Notes under the pieces: model-generated
Database searches by the model: none
What the model was told of the DNA's origin: nothing
The model's input: the letters and a program-made list of their open reading frames with translations, nothing else
NCBI GenBank assembly: GCA_002298335.1
Contig: DBNK01000003.1
Coordinates: 250,170-314,169 of the forward strand
DNA: 64,000 nucleotides
Direction of reading: 5' to 3'
Source: Thalassolituus sp. UBA674
GTDB taxonomy: Bacteria; Pseudomonadota; Gammaproteobacteria; Pseudomonadales; Oceanobacteraceae
In this document: in pieces, positions 35,496 through 44,461 of the stretch
Numbering within the stretch: the stretch's first letter is position 1
How the letters are laid out: each line of letters begins with the position of its first letter
Position numbers and translations under genes: made by a program

Positions 35496-36902
35496 ATGTC
35501 TGGCCGGGGATTGATCAGTTCTAATCAGAGCAGTTTCAGCTTCGCTTACCGTATGGTTGATGTGGTGATCATCCTGTCGGCTCTGTTGCTGTGCCAGTCT
35601 GTTCTGCTCCATGTGCAGTTTGATTCCGGGTATTTCTCAGCCGGGCTGATAGCAGTCGTTCTGTTTCTGATCTTGGGTGAGTCTCTCCAGCTTTATCGCT
35701 CCTGGCGGGCAGAACCGGTTTCCAAGTTGATTTTGACCACTTCGGCCAGTTGGGGCGCTGTGTGTGTCTCGTTACTTACCATCAGCTTCTTCGCCAAGGT
35801 CTCTGAGGATTTCTCCCGTCTGACGATTGGCAGCTGGATGGTGCTCTGTCTGTTCCTGCTGTCTACATGGCGCCTTCTTTTACGTGAAATTCTGAGGGAG
35901 ATGCGCGGTCGCGGTTTCAATACCCGTAAGGTGGCTATTGTCGGTCTGAATGATGCTGCAGTAGACATGCGCAATCAGATTTATCATCACCCTGAGATGG
36001 GCTATAAGTTCAGTGGCTTCTATGATGATCGCTGTCATGTACGTTTGGGTGAGGATTTTCCAGATGATCATCTGGAAGGGACGATTGATGAGCTGATTGA
36101 GAAGACCCGCAAGGGCAAGTATGAGGTTATCTTCATTGCTCTGCCCCTGAAGGCTCAGAAGCGTATCAACTCGATTCTGGAAAAGTGCGGTGATACCACG
36201 GCCTCTGTGTACCTCATACCAGACTTCTTTACCTACAACCTGCTGCATGCCCGTCTTACAGAGATTGGCAACATGCAGACTCTCAGCGTGTATGAATCTC
36301 CCATCTTTGGTGTGAACGATATTATAAAGCGCTTGTTTGATATCGTGTTCTCGCTGGCTGTGCTTTCAGTTATTGCTGTTCCTATGTTGGTCATTGCTGC
36401 TGCTATCAAGCTGACATCCCCGGGCCCGGTCATCTTCAAACAGCATCGTTATGGCCTGGACGGCCGCCGGATTGATGTCTGGAAGTTCCGCAGCATGACT
36501 ACGGCGGATAACGGCGACACGGTGATGCAAGCCAGGAAGGGCGATAATCGGATCACGCCGTTGGGCGCAATTCTTCGTAAAACGTCTCTGGATGAACTTC
36601 CTCAGTTTATTAATGTATTACAGGGGCGGATGTCGGTTGTCGGGCCGAGGCCGCATGCGGTTGCGCACAATGAGGAGTACCGGAAGTTGATTCCGTACTA
36701 TATGCTGCGCCATAAGGTTAAACCGGGAATCACTGGGTGGGCGCAGATCAATGGCTTCCGTGGAGAGACAGATACCCTGGACAAGATGGAAGGAAGGGTG
36801 AACTATGATCTGGACTATATCCGCAACTGGTCGCTGTGGATGGATATGAAGATCATTATCCTCACCTTTGTCAAAGGATTTACCGGCGGGAACGTTTATT
36901 AA
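35496..36902 (+). CDS. wcaJ: Undecaprenyl-phosphate glucose phosphotransferase, WcaJ-like
   Basis: The initiating sugar-1-phosphate transferase of the polymer, 468 aa. Five N-terminal helices and a Rossmann-like central domain (VAIVGLNDAAVDMRNQIYH) precede the catalytic polyprenyl phosphotransferase domain: KRLFDIVFSLAVLSV, the membrane re-entrant helix, KFRSM, DELPQFINVLQGRMSVVGPRP and the final GFTGGNVY. This is the WcaJ/WbaP architecture. ATG at 35496 is preferred over GTG at 35484 because GGGAG is spaced correctly. It is followed two bases later by a VanZ-like gene. Confidence 0.93.
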   Translation: MSGRGLISSNQSSFSFAYRMVDVVIILSALLLCQSVLLHVQFDSGYFSAGLIAVVLFLILGESLQLYRSWRAEPVSKLILTTSASWGAVCVSLLTISFFAKVSEDFSRLTIGSWMVLCLFLLSTWRLLLREILREMRGRGFNTRKVAIVGLNDAAVDMRNQIYHHPEMGYKFSGFYDDRCHVRLGEDFPDDHLEGTIDELIEKTRKGKYEVIFIALPLKAQKRINSILEKCGDTTASVYLIPDFFTYNLLHARLTEIGNMQTLSVYESPIFGVNDIIKRLFDIVFSLAVLSVIAVPMLVIAAAIKLTSPGPVIFKQHRYGLDGRRIDVWKFRSMTTADNGDTVMQARKGDNRITPLGAILRKTSLDELPQFINVLQGRMSVVGPRPHAVAHNEEYRKLIPYYMLRHKVKPGITGWAQINGFRGETDTLDKMEGRVNYDLDYIRNWSLWMDMKIIILTFVKGFTGGNVY

Positions 36903-36904
36903 CT

Positions 36905-37318
36905 ATGTCCTCTGTGATCAGAAGCTGGCCTTTGATTGCTTTTGTACTTCTCGCTTCATTGCTGGTTGTGATGAGTTCTTTACACTCGATGAATCTTTTT
37001 GTTCCTGAGCTGAAAGCCTTGGAAAGGGCAATAGGCGGAGATAAGAATATGCATCTGGTTATGTCTTCATTGTTGGCATTTCTGGGGTGTATGTCAGCCT
37101 CCAGATATGTCAGGTCTGCATATTTTTCAGTTGTCGTCGTGCTTCCCCTATTGGCTCTGGCCCTGGCCGCAGATGAAGTACTGCAGAGGTTTTCTGCTGT
37201 CCGCTCATTTGACTGGCAGGATCTGAAGGCTGGTCTTCTGGGTATTATTTTCGGTGGCGCGTCTTATCTTATTGTTTGTATTATATCCAGATTGCTCAGG
37301 TCGGGCCGTATAGCCTGA
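36905..37318 (+). CDS. VanZ-like membrane protein
   Basis: A 137-aa protein with about four hydrophobic helices. The GGDKNMHLVMSSLLAFLG segment (residues 42-59) and the later ADEVLQRFSAVRSFDWQDLKAG give the VanZ-family layout, with the acidic ADE and the RSFDWQDL turn. VanZ-like proteins are common in exopolysaccharide loci, where their function is uncertain. The ATG sits two bases after the wcaJ stop. Confidence 0.8.
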   Translation: MSSVIRSWPLIAFVLLASLLVVMSSLHSMNLFVPELKALERAIGGDKNMHLVMSSLLAFLGCMSASRYVRSAYFSVVVVLPLLALALAADEVLQRFSAVRSFDWQDLKAGLLGIIFGGASYLIVCIISRLLRSGRIA

Positions 37319-37448
37319 TCCTTGCTGAGACCCTGGTAACGTGTATGGAATGTATATTAAATTAACGCTCGGATAGTTAAACTGCGATCAGTACTAAAAC
37401 CAGTTCGACTAATGTTCGGCTAACAACCACATCTGCAGAGAGCCTAAA

Positions 37449-38696
37449 ATGAACCAACGAAACATTCGCCAACTTGCTACAGGGTCCTTTTACCCGGTGT
37501 CTGCGCGTTTCGCTGTTTTATCCGGTGCGTTGTTTTACGGATCCAGTGTCTTTGCGGTTGAACCTCAGGGGGTATCTCTCGGCTCTGGGCTGAGTATTTT
37601 TCCTGACTTCAGTATGAGTGTTGTCAATGATGATAACGCTTATCTGCAGCCTGATGAGTCCAAGCAGGAGCTTAACTACACTAAGCTCAATCCCGGAGTG
37701 GCTTTGGAGGGGGATTTTGGCCGCTATCAGTTCCGGGCTGGCTATGAGGCGGAGAAGGGTATCTATAACAGCACGTATGATGATAATTATCTGGATCATC
37801 GTATCGGCTTGTCTTCAGAAATTGAGGTCAGTTCACGTCAGGTCGTTGATGTCAGTGCCGGGTTTAAATCGGGGCATGATGCCCGTGGCCGGGGTACGGT
37901 TGAAGGCTCTGATGCCCTGGGGATCAAATATCCGGATGAATATAACGAACTGACTGCCAGGGGTAAGTTCACGCATGGTGCTGATAAGGCCTTTGCTAAT
38001 GTATCGACTCGCTTTGAGGCCTATGACAAGCGATACAAGAACAACTTTGAGAACGGCACACGTAATCGTGATCATCAGAAACTTACTGCGGGAGTTCAGT
38101 CATCGTTTTATCTGAGTGAAGATTCCGGATTGTTACTTGACCTCAGTTATACCGACGTGGCGTATAAAAATGACAGCTCGGTCGCGGATAATCGAGAAGG
38201 TGGCATTCTCAGGGCTCTGGGTGGTGCGGGCTGGGATATTACGGGTAAGACCCGTGGCTCTGTTAAGGTTGGGGTTGTACGCCGTAGCTTCGACAGTGAT
38301 GTTGTCGATGATGATACCCGCCTGACCTGGGAAGCGAATCTGTTTTGGAGCCCGAAAACCTATTCAAGATTCACGCTGGGGTCTGCTCAGTCTGCGAATG
38401 AGACAAGTGGTCCGGGTAACTATGTTGATTCCAGTTTGACCTCTTTGGCATGGGATTACACGATCTCTTCGTTCTACGCCGTCAGCGCAGACATCATGTA
38501 TCTGGTCGATGACTTCTACCGTTCGGATGATGGGAGAAGTGATTCGACCATCAGCTTTGGGCTGAAAGGTGTCTATTCTCCTGTTGAAAAATTCGATCTG
38601 AGCCTGTCTTTCAAAAATGCCAATCGTGACTCTTCAGATTCATCTCTCGATTATTCTCAGAATGTTGTTAGTCTCGGGGCTGAAATTGCAATCTGA
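37449..38696 (+). CDS. Outer-membrane beta-barrel protein of the exopolysaccharide locus
   Basis: A 415-aa protein with a long signal region (about residues 1-38, ending at FAV|EP) followed by alternating hydrophobic/polar beta-strands throughout, many ending in aromatic residues, and a terminal strand NVVSLGAEIAI. It resembles the beta-barrel_2 proteins found next to Wza-like genes in other marine exopolysaccharide clusters. Its role could be a pore or scaffold for the export of the polymer. The Wza-like lipid or periplasmic partner follows directly. Confidence 0.8.
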   Translation: MNQRNIRQLATGSFYPVSARFAVLSGALFYGSSVFAVEPQGVSLGSGLSIFPDFSMSVVNDDNAYLQPDESKQELNYTKLNPGVALEGDFGRYQFRAGYEAEKGIYNSTYDDNYLDHRIGLSSEIEVSSRQVVDVSAGFKSGHDARGRGTVEGSDALGIKYPDEYNELTARGKFTHGADKAFANVSTRFEAYDKRYKNNFENGTRNRDHQKLTAGVQSSFYLSEDSGLLLDLSYTDVAYKNDSSVADNREGGILRALGGAGWDITGKTRGSVKVGVVRRSFDSDVVDDDTRLTWEANLFWSPKTYSRFTLGSAQSANETSGPGNYVDSSLTSLAWDYTISSFYAVSADIMYLVDDFYRSDDGRSDSTISFGLKGVYSPVEKFDLSLSFKNANRDSSDSSLDYSQNVVSLGAEIAI

Positions 38697-38704
38697 AGTC
38701 TTTA

Positions 38705-39301
38705 ATGATCGGAGTAATGAACGTAGTGTTGGGGAAGAAGGTTAGTGAGATGGTTGCCGTGCTGGTGCGCTACGTGCTGTTTTTATGTCTGTCCGTACCA
38801 TCAGCCATGACCTTTGCTGAAGACGGGGTGTATCTTCTGGGGCCGGGTGACCTTGTCAGAATTCGTGTCTACGATGAGCCCGATCTCAGTCTTGATGAAA
38901 TCCGGATTGGTATGGCTGGCAGTCTTTCCTTCCCCTTATTGGGAGATGTCCCTGTTGTGGGACAGACTCCGGAGAGGCTTGAAGCCTATCTGGTTGACCG
39001 TCTGAAAGGACCATATCTGGTTAATCCAAGCGTGACGGTCTCAATTCTTGAGTACCGACCCTTTTATATAAACGGGGAAGTCCGGAAACCCGGTAGTTAC
39101 TCTTTCTATCCCGGTATGACCATTGACCGCGCCATTTCTGTCGCTGGCGGTTTTACTGACCGTGCATCCCGGGAAAAAATCTTTGTTGAACATGATCTGA
39201 GCGATAGCCGGGATCCGGATGGAACTCCGGAGGAGCGGGCTACGCTGAGTGATCAGGTACTGCCTGGAGATGTTATTACCGTTCGCCAGGGCTTCTTCTG
39301 A
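38705..39301 (+). CDS. Polysaccharide export protein, Wza/short-type
   Basis: A 198-aa periplasmic export protein. LGPGDLVRIRVYDEPDLS is the opening of the Poly_export domain and RPFYINGEVRKPGSYSFYPGMTI the SLBB domain. A signal peptide lies before AEDG (about residue 39); a clear lipobox is not present. This is the short form, without the C-terminal transmembrane helix of E. coli Wza, consistent with the adjacent separate outer-membrane barrel protein. Start codons at 38705, 38717 and 38750 are possible. Confidence 0.87.
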   Translation: MIGVMNVVLGKKVSEMVAVLVRYVLFLCLSVPSAMTFAEDGVYLLGPGDLVRIRVYDEPDLSLDEIRIGMAGSLSFPLLGDVPVVGQTPERLEAYLVDRLKGPYLVNPSVTVSILEYRPFYINGEVRKPGSYSFYPGMTIDRAISVAGGFTDRASREKIFVEHDLSDSRDPDGTPEERATLSDQVLPGDVITVRQGFF

Positions 39302-39317
39302 AAGGTGTAAACTGACT

Positions 39318-41552
39318 GTGCAAGATCCATATTCAGAGCAAGGCACTTCCTCGCCGTCTGATTTTAATACTCCGGATTCGGATGAAGTAATTGATTTATC
39401 GTATTACTGGAGCTTGATCCGCCGACATCTCTGGAAAGTTATTTCACTCTCTGCTATCTGCACAGTCATTGCCGCACTTGTGGTTTTGGTGATGACGCCG
39501 GTTTATACGGCAACCAGCACACTGCTGATCGAATCGAAAGAAGCCAAGGTTGTTTCGATTGAAGAGGTTTATGGCCTCCCGGGTGCCAATTCGGAATATT
39601 TTCAAACCCAATTTGAGATTCTCAGATCAAGGGACTTGGCGAGAGAAGTTGTGCGTGCTTACTCTCTGACTGATGAGCCGGAATTTAATCCTTTTCATGA
39701 AAATGCAGAACGCGGTTTCTCACTGCGGGATCTGTTAAAAGGCGAGCCGACAGAGCCACCATCAGATGAGCGCATTTTTGAAGCGACGGTCTATCGCTTC
39801 TGGAAAACGGTGACAGTTACTCCGATACGTAATACACAACTTGTCGATGTCTCTGTTGAAAGTGAATCTCCTTTACTTGCCAGAGAGCTGGCAGATGCTG
39901 TCTGTAAAGAATATATACGCAGTAAATTGCGTGAGAAAATTGGTGTGACCAAAGAAGCCTCCTCCTTCCTTCAGGAGCGTCTTGGCTCGTTAAAAACACA
40001 GCTGGCAGAGTCTGAAAGGAAATTACAGGCCTATCGTGATGAACATGGACTGGTCGACCTTGCTGGTGTTGATACCTTGGTTACCCAGGAGATAGACCAG
40101 ATTACCCGCCAGTTAGTACAGGCCCGGACGCGTCGTCTTGAGCTTGAGAGCACCTACCGCCGATTGCAGGCTATGGACGAGTACAGCATGCAGTCGCTTG
40201 CAGCATTGCCGGCTATTGTCAGTCATCCGGTCGTTGTCTCTTTACGCAACAAAGAAACTGAAGCTGAGTTGCGGATCTCTGAGCTGTCGAAGCGTTATGG
40301 TGAGATGCATCCGAAGATGATTGCTGCGCGCTCTGAACTTGCCTCTGTTGAAGACTCACTACTGGTGCAGATGAAAAGGATTGCGGAGAGTTTCGAAAAC
40401 GATTTTGAGACTGCTCTGGACAAAGAGAAGTCGCTTGTTCAGGCAATGGATGTGGCCAAGTCTCAGGCTGAATCGATCAATGAGAACCAGTTTGAACTGA
40501 CGAGTCTGATCCGTGAGGTAGAGGCCAATCGTCAGTTATACGATCTGTTTTTTACCCGGATTAATGAAACGGCAGCAACGGGTGATCTTGAGCTTCCTTC
40601 TGCACGGATTGTGGACCCCGCAGTCGCGCCTGGCTCTCCTTCCAAGCCCAACAAGAAGTTTGTCCTTGCTGTTGTCGTATTTTTCAGTTTGATGCTTGGT
40701 GTCACTCTGGTTCTGTTGATCGATCTCCTCGACGCCACCATCAAAAACCCCGACGAAGTGGATCGTAAGCTGGCGACCTATCTGCTTGGTGTTCTCCCTC
40801 TTATGGGCGGGCGCCGTAACCGCCGTAAAGGGGCGGAGCCGGAGATGCTGGTGCGGGCGTTCGCCGAGAATACCGAGCATGGCTTTACTGAGTCGGTGCG
40901 TACGATCCGTACCAGTCTGACGCTGGCCAGCATGCAGGTTCCGGCTAAGGTCATGCTGGTGACGTCTTCTGTGCCTTTTGAAGGCAAGACGACGCTGTCC
41001 TGCAATCTGTCTGAGGCTTTCGGTCAGGTTGAGAAAACGCTGCTGATTGATGCCGATATGCGCCGTCCTTCTGTGGCGAAGAAGCTGGGTCTGACCCCTC
41101 ATGCGCCGGGCCTTTCCAATGCGGTGGTTGCGCCTGAGTCGTTAGAAGAGTGCATTCAGCCGGTGGATGACCTGGGTATTGATGTGATGTCTTCGGGGCC
41201 GATTCCTCCGAACCCGCTCGAGTTGCTGGGCTCTGAGAGTTTCCGCTCGTTACTGGCAACCCTGAGCAGCCGGTACGACCGCATTATCATTGATTCGGCA
41301 CCGGTCCATGCTGTGAGTGATGCTGTATATCTGTCGACTCTGGTCGATGGGGTGGTGTATGTGGTTAAGGCCGATGCCACCAAAGACAGTCTGGTGAAAA
41401 AAGGGCTGGAGCGCATGAAGCAGAATCAGGCCCGTATTCTGGGTGTGGTGCTGAATCAGGTAGACGTTGAGCGTGAACGCAAATATACGGGCAGTTACGC
41501 CGGGTATTACGACACCTACGGCTATACTCATACGAACAATAAGCTGAACTGA
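39318..41552 (+). CDS. wzc: Polysaccharide co-polymerase and BY-type tyrosine kinase, Wzc-like
   Basis: A 744-aa inner-membrane protein. N-terminal Wzz domain with TM1 near residues 38-58, a long periplasmic coiled coil (residues 200-400), TM2 near 455-475, then the kinase: Walker A SSVPFEGKTTLS, Walker A' LLIDADMRRPSV and Walker B RIIIDSAP. The C-terminus is a Tyr cluster, YTGSYAGYYDTYGYTHTNN, with six tyrosines, the usual autophosphorylation site. GTG at 39318 is the most likely start. It controls chain length and export with the Wza-like protein. Confidence 0.93.
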   Translation: MQDPYSEQGTSSPSDFNTPDSDEVIDLSYYWSLIRRHLWKVISLSAICTVIAALVVLVMTPVYTATSTLLIESKEAKVVSIEEVYGLPGANSEYFQTQFEILRSRDLAREVVRAYSLTDEPEFNPFHENAERGFSLRDLLKGEPTEPPSDERIFEATVYRFWKTVTVTPIRNTQLVDVSVESESPLLARELADAVCKEYIRSKLREKIGVTKEASSFLQERLGSLKTQLAESERKLQAYRDEHGLVDLAGVDTLVTQEIDQITRQLVQARTRRLELESTYRRLQAMDEYSMQSLAALPAIVSHPVVVSLRNKETEAELRISELSKRYGEMHPKMIAARSELASVEDSLLVQMKRIAESFENDFETALDKEKSLVQAMDVAKSQAESINENQFELTSLIREVEANRQLYDLFFTRINETAATGDLELPSARIVDPAVAPGSPSKPNKKFVLAVVVFFSLMLGVTLVLLIDLLDATIKNPDEVDRKLATYLLGVLPLMGGRRNRRKGAEPEMLVRAFAENTEHGFTESVRTIRTSLTLASMQVPAKVMLVTSSVPFEGKTTLSCNLSEAFGQVEKTLLIDADMRRPSVAKKLGLTPHAPGLSNAVVAPESLEECIQPVDDLGIDVMSSGPIPPNPLELLGSESFRSLLATLSSRYDRIIIDSAPVHAVSDAVYLSTLVDGVVYVVKADATKDSLVKKGLERMKQNQARILGVVLNQVDVERERKYTGSYAGYYDTYGYTHTNNKLN

Positions 41553-41563
41553 ATCAGGCCAAG

Positions 41564-42193
41564 ATGGCTTTGCGAATAACGACTGGCACAGTCCGCTGGC
41601 TATGGATACCGGCGGCTGCTCTCTGCGCTCTGGCGCTTTACCTGTCCCTTGTGTTTGTTGCTTCGGCACTCGGTGGTCATCTGGCCTCCGGGAAAAAGAG
41701 CAATGCGTTACTGGATTTCTCTGTGATGGCTGCGCCCTGGAGCCCGGATGTTCTGGTGACAAAAGCCGAACATCTGCGTGCGTATGCGATTGCGCAGGAT
41801 CTTGAGTACCGCAAAGTCACTATGGATGAGGTTGTGACCTTGATGGAGCGGGCGATCTCCCTGCGTCCTTACTGGCCCTATTATCAGCTGGGTGCTCTGG
41901 ATGCCGAGTATCTTGCCGGGAAAGAGCCCGCAGTAATTCAGCAGCGGCTGGATGTCATTATGTCTCTGGCCCCGAACGAGCGTGGGTTGGACCGCAATCT
42001 GATAGAGCTCTCCCTGTTGGCCTGGCGTAAGCTGAGAACGGATCAGAAGCGCTGGGTTGCCCAGCGTATCAGCACCTCGACACACGCGACTCAGCGCCAG
42101 GCGCAGTTACTACTCGGTCGACTGATTGCTGATGACCGCATTTATTGTGCTGAGCTGCCGTGGAGTCTGGTCCGCTCTCATTGTCATAGGTGA
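41564..42193 (+). CDS. VpsP-like exopolysaccharide-associated membrane protein
   Basis: A 209-aa protein with one N-terminal membrane helix (about residues 13-33) and a helical periplasmic domain containing TPR-like repeats, for example YYQLGALDAEYLAGKEPAVI and LIELSLLAWRKLRTDQKRW. It resembles the VpsP-type proteins that close exopolysaccharide operons after the BY-kinase. The assignment rests on topology and position and is only moderate. The following 423 bases to yheT hold no gene. Confidence 0.6.
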   Translation: MALRITTGTVRWLWIPAAALCALALYLSLVFVASALGGHLASGKKSNALLDFSVMAAPWSPDVLVTKAEHLRAYAIAQDLEYRKVTMDEVVTLMERAISLRPYWPYYQLGALDAEYLAGKEPAVIQQRLDVIMSLAPNERGLDRNLIELSLLAWRKLRTDQKRWVAQRISTSTHATQRQAQLLLGRLIADDRIYCAELPWSLVRSHCHR

Positions 42194-42616
42194 CACTGTC
42201 TGCGGTGATCAGGCATGCCGGGGTGGCAGTGGTATCTGTTGGGCCTGTGTCCAGCTTCGGTCGCTTTACTTTCCCGATGGTCTTCCTGCGTGCGTATCCG
42301 CGTTTCTTCTGACTGAGCGTCGTGCTTTCACCACAGGCACGGTATCTGTGGAATCTGCTTGACCAGCCCGTTGTCTCTTAACCGTTCTCTTTTTATTCCC
42401 GGAACCTTCGTTTGTGACGCTCTGTCTACACAAATGTTAAATTTTCATGAAACTTGTATTAAGTAATGGTGAAGAATTGCTGTCGTGTGGGAACATAGCA
42501 CCTCTTCGCTGGCTGAAAATACGCCGGCTTTTACTCTTTCTGCAGGCCTGATCCCCACCGCGTACCGGTTTATCCGTCGTGCCTGCCCATAACTAACGTA
42601 TGTTACAGGAGGCTCC
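42194..42616. other. Gene-free region after the exopolysaccharide operon
   Basis: No protein-like reading frame, tRNA or long hairpin is seen. The AT-rich stretch near 42430-42480 may carry the yheT promoter. Confidence 0.5.
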
Positions 42617-43750
42617 GTGACCGGATTTCTGTTGACTTCTTTGCCGATGCTGACGATTTTTGCCTGGTACTGGCGCGTCGCCCGCCGGCCGGAGCTGATG
42701 TATGCCGACAGTGAGTTCAGCCGTCAGTTGCTCAGTGCGGTTCCGCGTCTGACCCGCCGTTATATGCCAACTCCCTGGTTGGTGAACGCTCACCTGCAGA
42801 TTCTGGCGATTGATCTCAAGAAGCGCATGACTTCGTCGGCGCAGTACGATCATTCGCAGCTGCTGACCATGCGCGATGGGGGGACGACCGGCCTGTACTG
42901 GATGGGGCATGACCTGCCTGCTGATACACCGACTCTGCTGGTGTTCCATACCATTACGGGTTCTGCCGAGAGCATGCGTGACACCATGAGCGAACTGCTG
43001 GAAGCCAGTGGCTGGCGCGTGGTTCTGTGTCTGCGTCGTGGTCACGGCAAGCTGCCGCTGACGGCGCCGCGCTTCAATACTCTGGGTGATACGGATGATC
43101 TGCGCGAGCAGATCGGTGAGATCCGCGCTCAGTTCCCGGAGTCTCCGCTGTATGCGCTGGGTATTTCTGCCGGTTCCGGTCTGCTGGTGCGCTATCTGGG
43201 AGAGGAGGGTGAGCACAGCGCGATCCGTGGTGGTATGGCGTACTGCCCGGGTTACAACATTGAAGTGGCGTTCACCCGTGCTCTGCCGTTTTACAGTAAG
43301 CTGATGGCGAAGCGTCTGGTAAAGCAGTTCATCAGCCCGAATCAGAAATTCTTTGCCGACCTGAAGAGCTATCGCCGCGGTGTTGAGGCCGTGGATCTGC
43401 ATGATCTGCACGATCATCTTTATGAATTCGCCGGGTTCAGCTCCCGCGAAGATTATATGAATGCCTCAAATCCGATGCATGTGATTAAGAACATCAAAGT
43501 GCCCCTGCTGGTGCTGAATGCAGAAGATGATCCTATCTGCAGTATTGAGAATGTGCGTGAGAACGCTGGTCTGGTGCAGTCGCAGCCGAATATCATGCTG
43601 GCGGTTACGGCGCGGGGTAGCCACTGCGCTCACTTTGAAGGCATGAGAATGCGCTCCTGGGGCAGCCTGCTGGCAGCTGAGTATTTTGTTGCGCTGGATG
43701 CGCAACAGGGGATGGAGCCGGAGGCAGAACCAATGCCTGTGGCCTGCTGA
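42617..43750 (+). CDS. yheT: YheT-family alpha/beta hydrolase
   Basis: A 377-aa hydrolase of the YheT/ABHD1-3 group. The conserved core contains YMPTPWLVNAHLQ, LVFHTITGSAES (oxyanion region), LCLRRGHGKLPLTAPRFNTLGDTDDL, the nucleophile elbow ALGISAGSGLLVRYLGEEGE with Ser in GISAG, and the late DDPIC and GSHCAHF that give the Asp and His. The start is GTG at 42617 with AGGAGG four bases upstream. It may act on lipid or ester substrates; E. coli YheT is not well characterised. A strong terminator follows. Confidence 0.88.
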   Translation: MTGFLLTSLPMLTIFAWYWRVARRPELMYADSEFSRQLLSAVPRLTRRYMPTPWLVNAHLQILAIDLKKRMTSSAQYDHSQLLTMRDGGTTGLYWMGHDLPADTPTLLVFHTITGSAESMRDTMSELLEASGWRVVLCLRRGHGKLPLTAPRFNTLGDTDDLREQIGEIRAQFPESPLYALGISAGSGLLVRYLGEEGEHSAIRGGMAYCPGYNIEVAFTRALPFYSKLMAKRLVKQFISPNQKFFADLKSYRRGVEAVDLHDLHDHLYEFAGFSSREDYMNASNPMHVIKNIKVPLLVLNAEDDPICSIENVRENAGLVQSQPNIMLAVTARGSHCAHFEGMRMRSWGSLLAAEYFVALDAQQGMEPEAEPMPVAC

Positions 43751-43773
43751 GTCTCCCGTTGTTCTGTGTTCTG

Positions 43774-43798
43774 AAAAGCCCCGTTAAGGGGCTTTTTT
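43774..43798 (+). terminator. yheT terminator
   Basis: GCCCC (43778-43782) and GGGGC (43788-43792), extended by AAAA/TTTT, followed by a T-run. Located 24 bases after the stop codon. Confidence 0.9.
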
Positions 43799-43886
43799 GT
43801 TTTCTGATGTGGCATTGAGCGTCGGTATGGGGGATATACCTTTTCGTTTGAGGGGAGGGTGAGTGTTCATTGCTGTGATCTTCATA

Positions 43887-43950
43887 TTGAAAAACACTCA
43901 AATGAAACTATAATTTCAATTATATGCAATATTTGAAGGTTTAGTTTCAT
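43887..43950 (+). promoter_or_regulatory. hipBA promoter and operator
   Basis: TTGAAA (-35, 43887-43892) and a perfect TATAAT (-10, 43909-43914) are 16 bp apart. A 9-bp inverted repeat, ATGAAACTA (43902-43910) and TAGTTTCAT (43942-43950), overlaps the -10 box and the start codon of the antitoxin gene. The layout predicts autorepression by the HipB-like protein. Confidence 0.75.
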
Positions 43951-44461
43951 GAGATCTGAAGGCAAGCGTCAGGCCACAGTCTTTCCTGAAGAACAGAAAG
44001 TCCTGTCTCTGTTGGGGGAGAATATACGTCTGGCGATGAAGCGACGCAGGCTGACTCAGACCATGGTGGCTGAACGCACCGGGATATCCAGGCCAACATT
44101 GAGAAACATTGAACGTGGTGAGCCGACGGTATCTATCGGTCATTATCTGAGGGTGCTTGCCGTGCTCGGACTTGAGGGCGACTTAGGTAAGGTTGCTGCA
44201 GATGATGAGCTGGGGCGGAAGTTGCAGGATATCGCCTCTCTCCGTGCCGGAAAAGCAAATGCCTATGACCCCCGGAGGACTAAGTACAGGGGGACTTCGA
44301 CTGCTTCGCAAGCGGAAGAAAACTCAATGTATTATGGTGCAGAGGTATGGGAGGGTGGCTCTTCCCAGAGAATAAAATCGTTGATGGAGGAGGCGCGGAG
44401 AAGATCAGAATCTGATCTTCTCCGCAGTCAGGGCAGCTCTGATGCAGAGGATGCAGAATGA
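43949..44461 (+). CDS. HTH-type antitoxin, HipB-like
   Basis: A 170-aa XRE-type regulator. The helix-turn-helix lies at about residues 28-82: LGENIRLAMKRRRLTQTMVAERTGISRPTLRNIERGEPTVS holds both helices (read in short segments). The C-terminus is long and charged, with no known domain. It overlaps the downstream kinase gene by four bases, the standard toxin-antitoxin layout. The mRNA contains a strong hairpin (44395-44425) near its end. It probably binds the operator above and neutralises the partner kinase. Confidence 0.88.
   Translation: MRSEGKRQATVFPEEQKVLSLLGENIRLAMKRRRLTQTMVAERTGISRPTLRNIERGEPTVSIGHYLRVLAVLGLEGDLGKVAADDELGRKLQDIASLRAGKANAYDPRRTKYRGTSTASQAEENSMYYGAEVWEGGSSQRIKSLMEEARRRSESDLLRSQGSSDAEDAE
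44395..44425 (+). repeat. 14-bp perfect inverted repeat at the hipB/hipA junction
   Basis: GCGGAGAAGATCAG (44395-44408) and its complement (44412-44425) are separated by only AAT. It lies within the end of the antitoxin coding sequence, 32 bases before the toxin start codon. Confidence 0.85.

Noticed and set aside
42126..42362. 78-codon frame after the VpsP-like gene
   Set aside because: It overlaps the VpsP-like gene in another frame and shows no family features or ribosome-binding site.
42593..43417. 274-codon minus-strand frame opposite yheT
   Set aside because: Antisense shadow of the conserved yheT gene.
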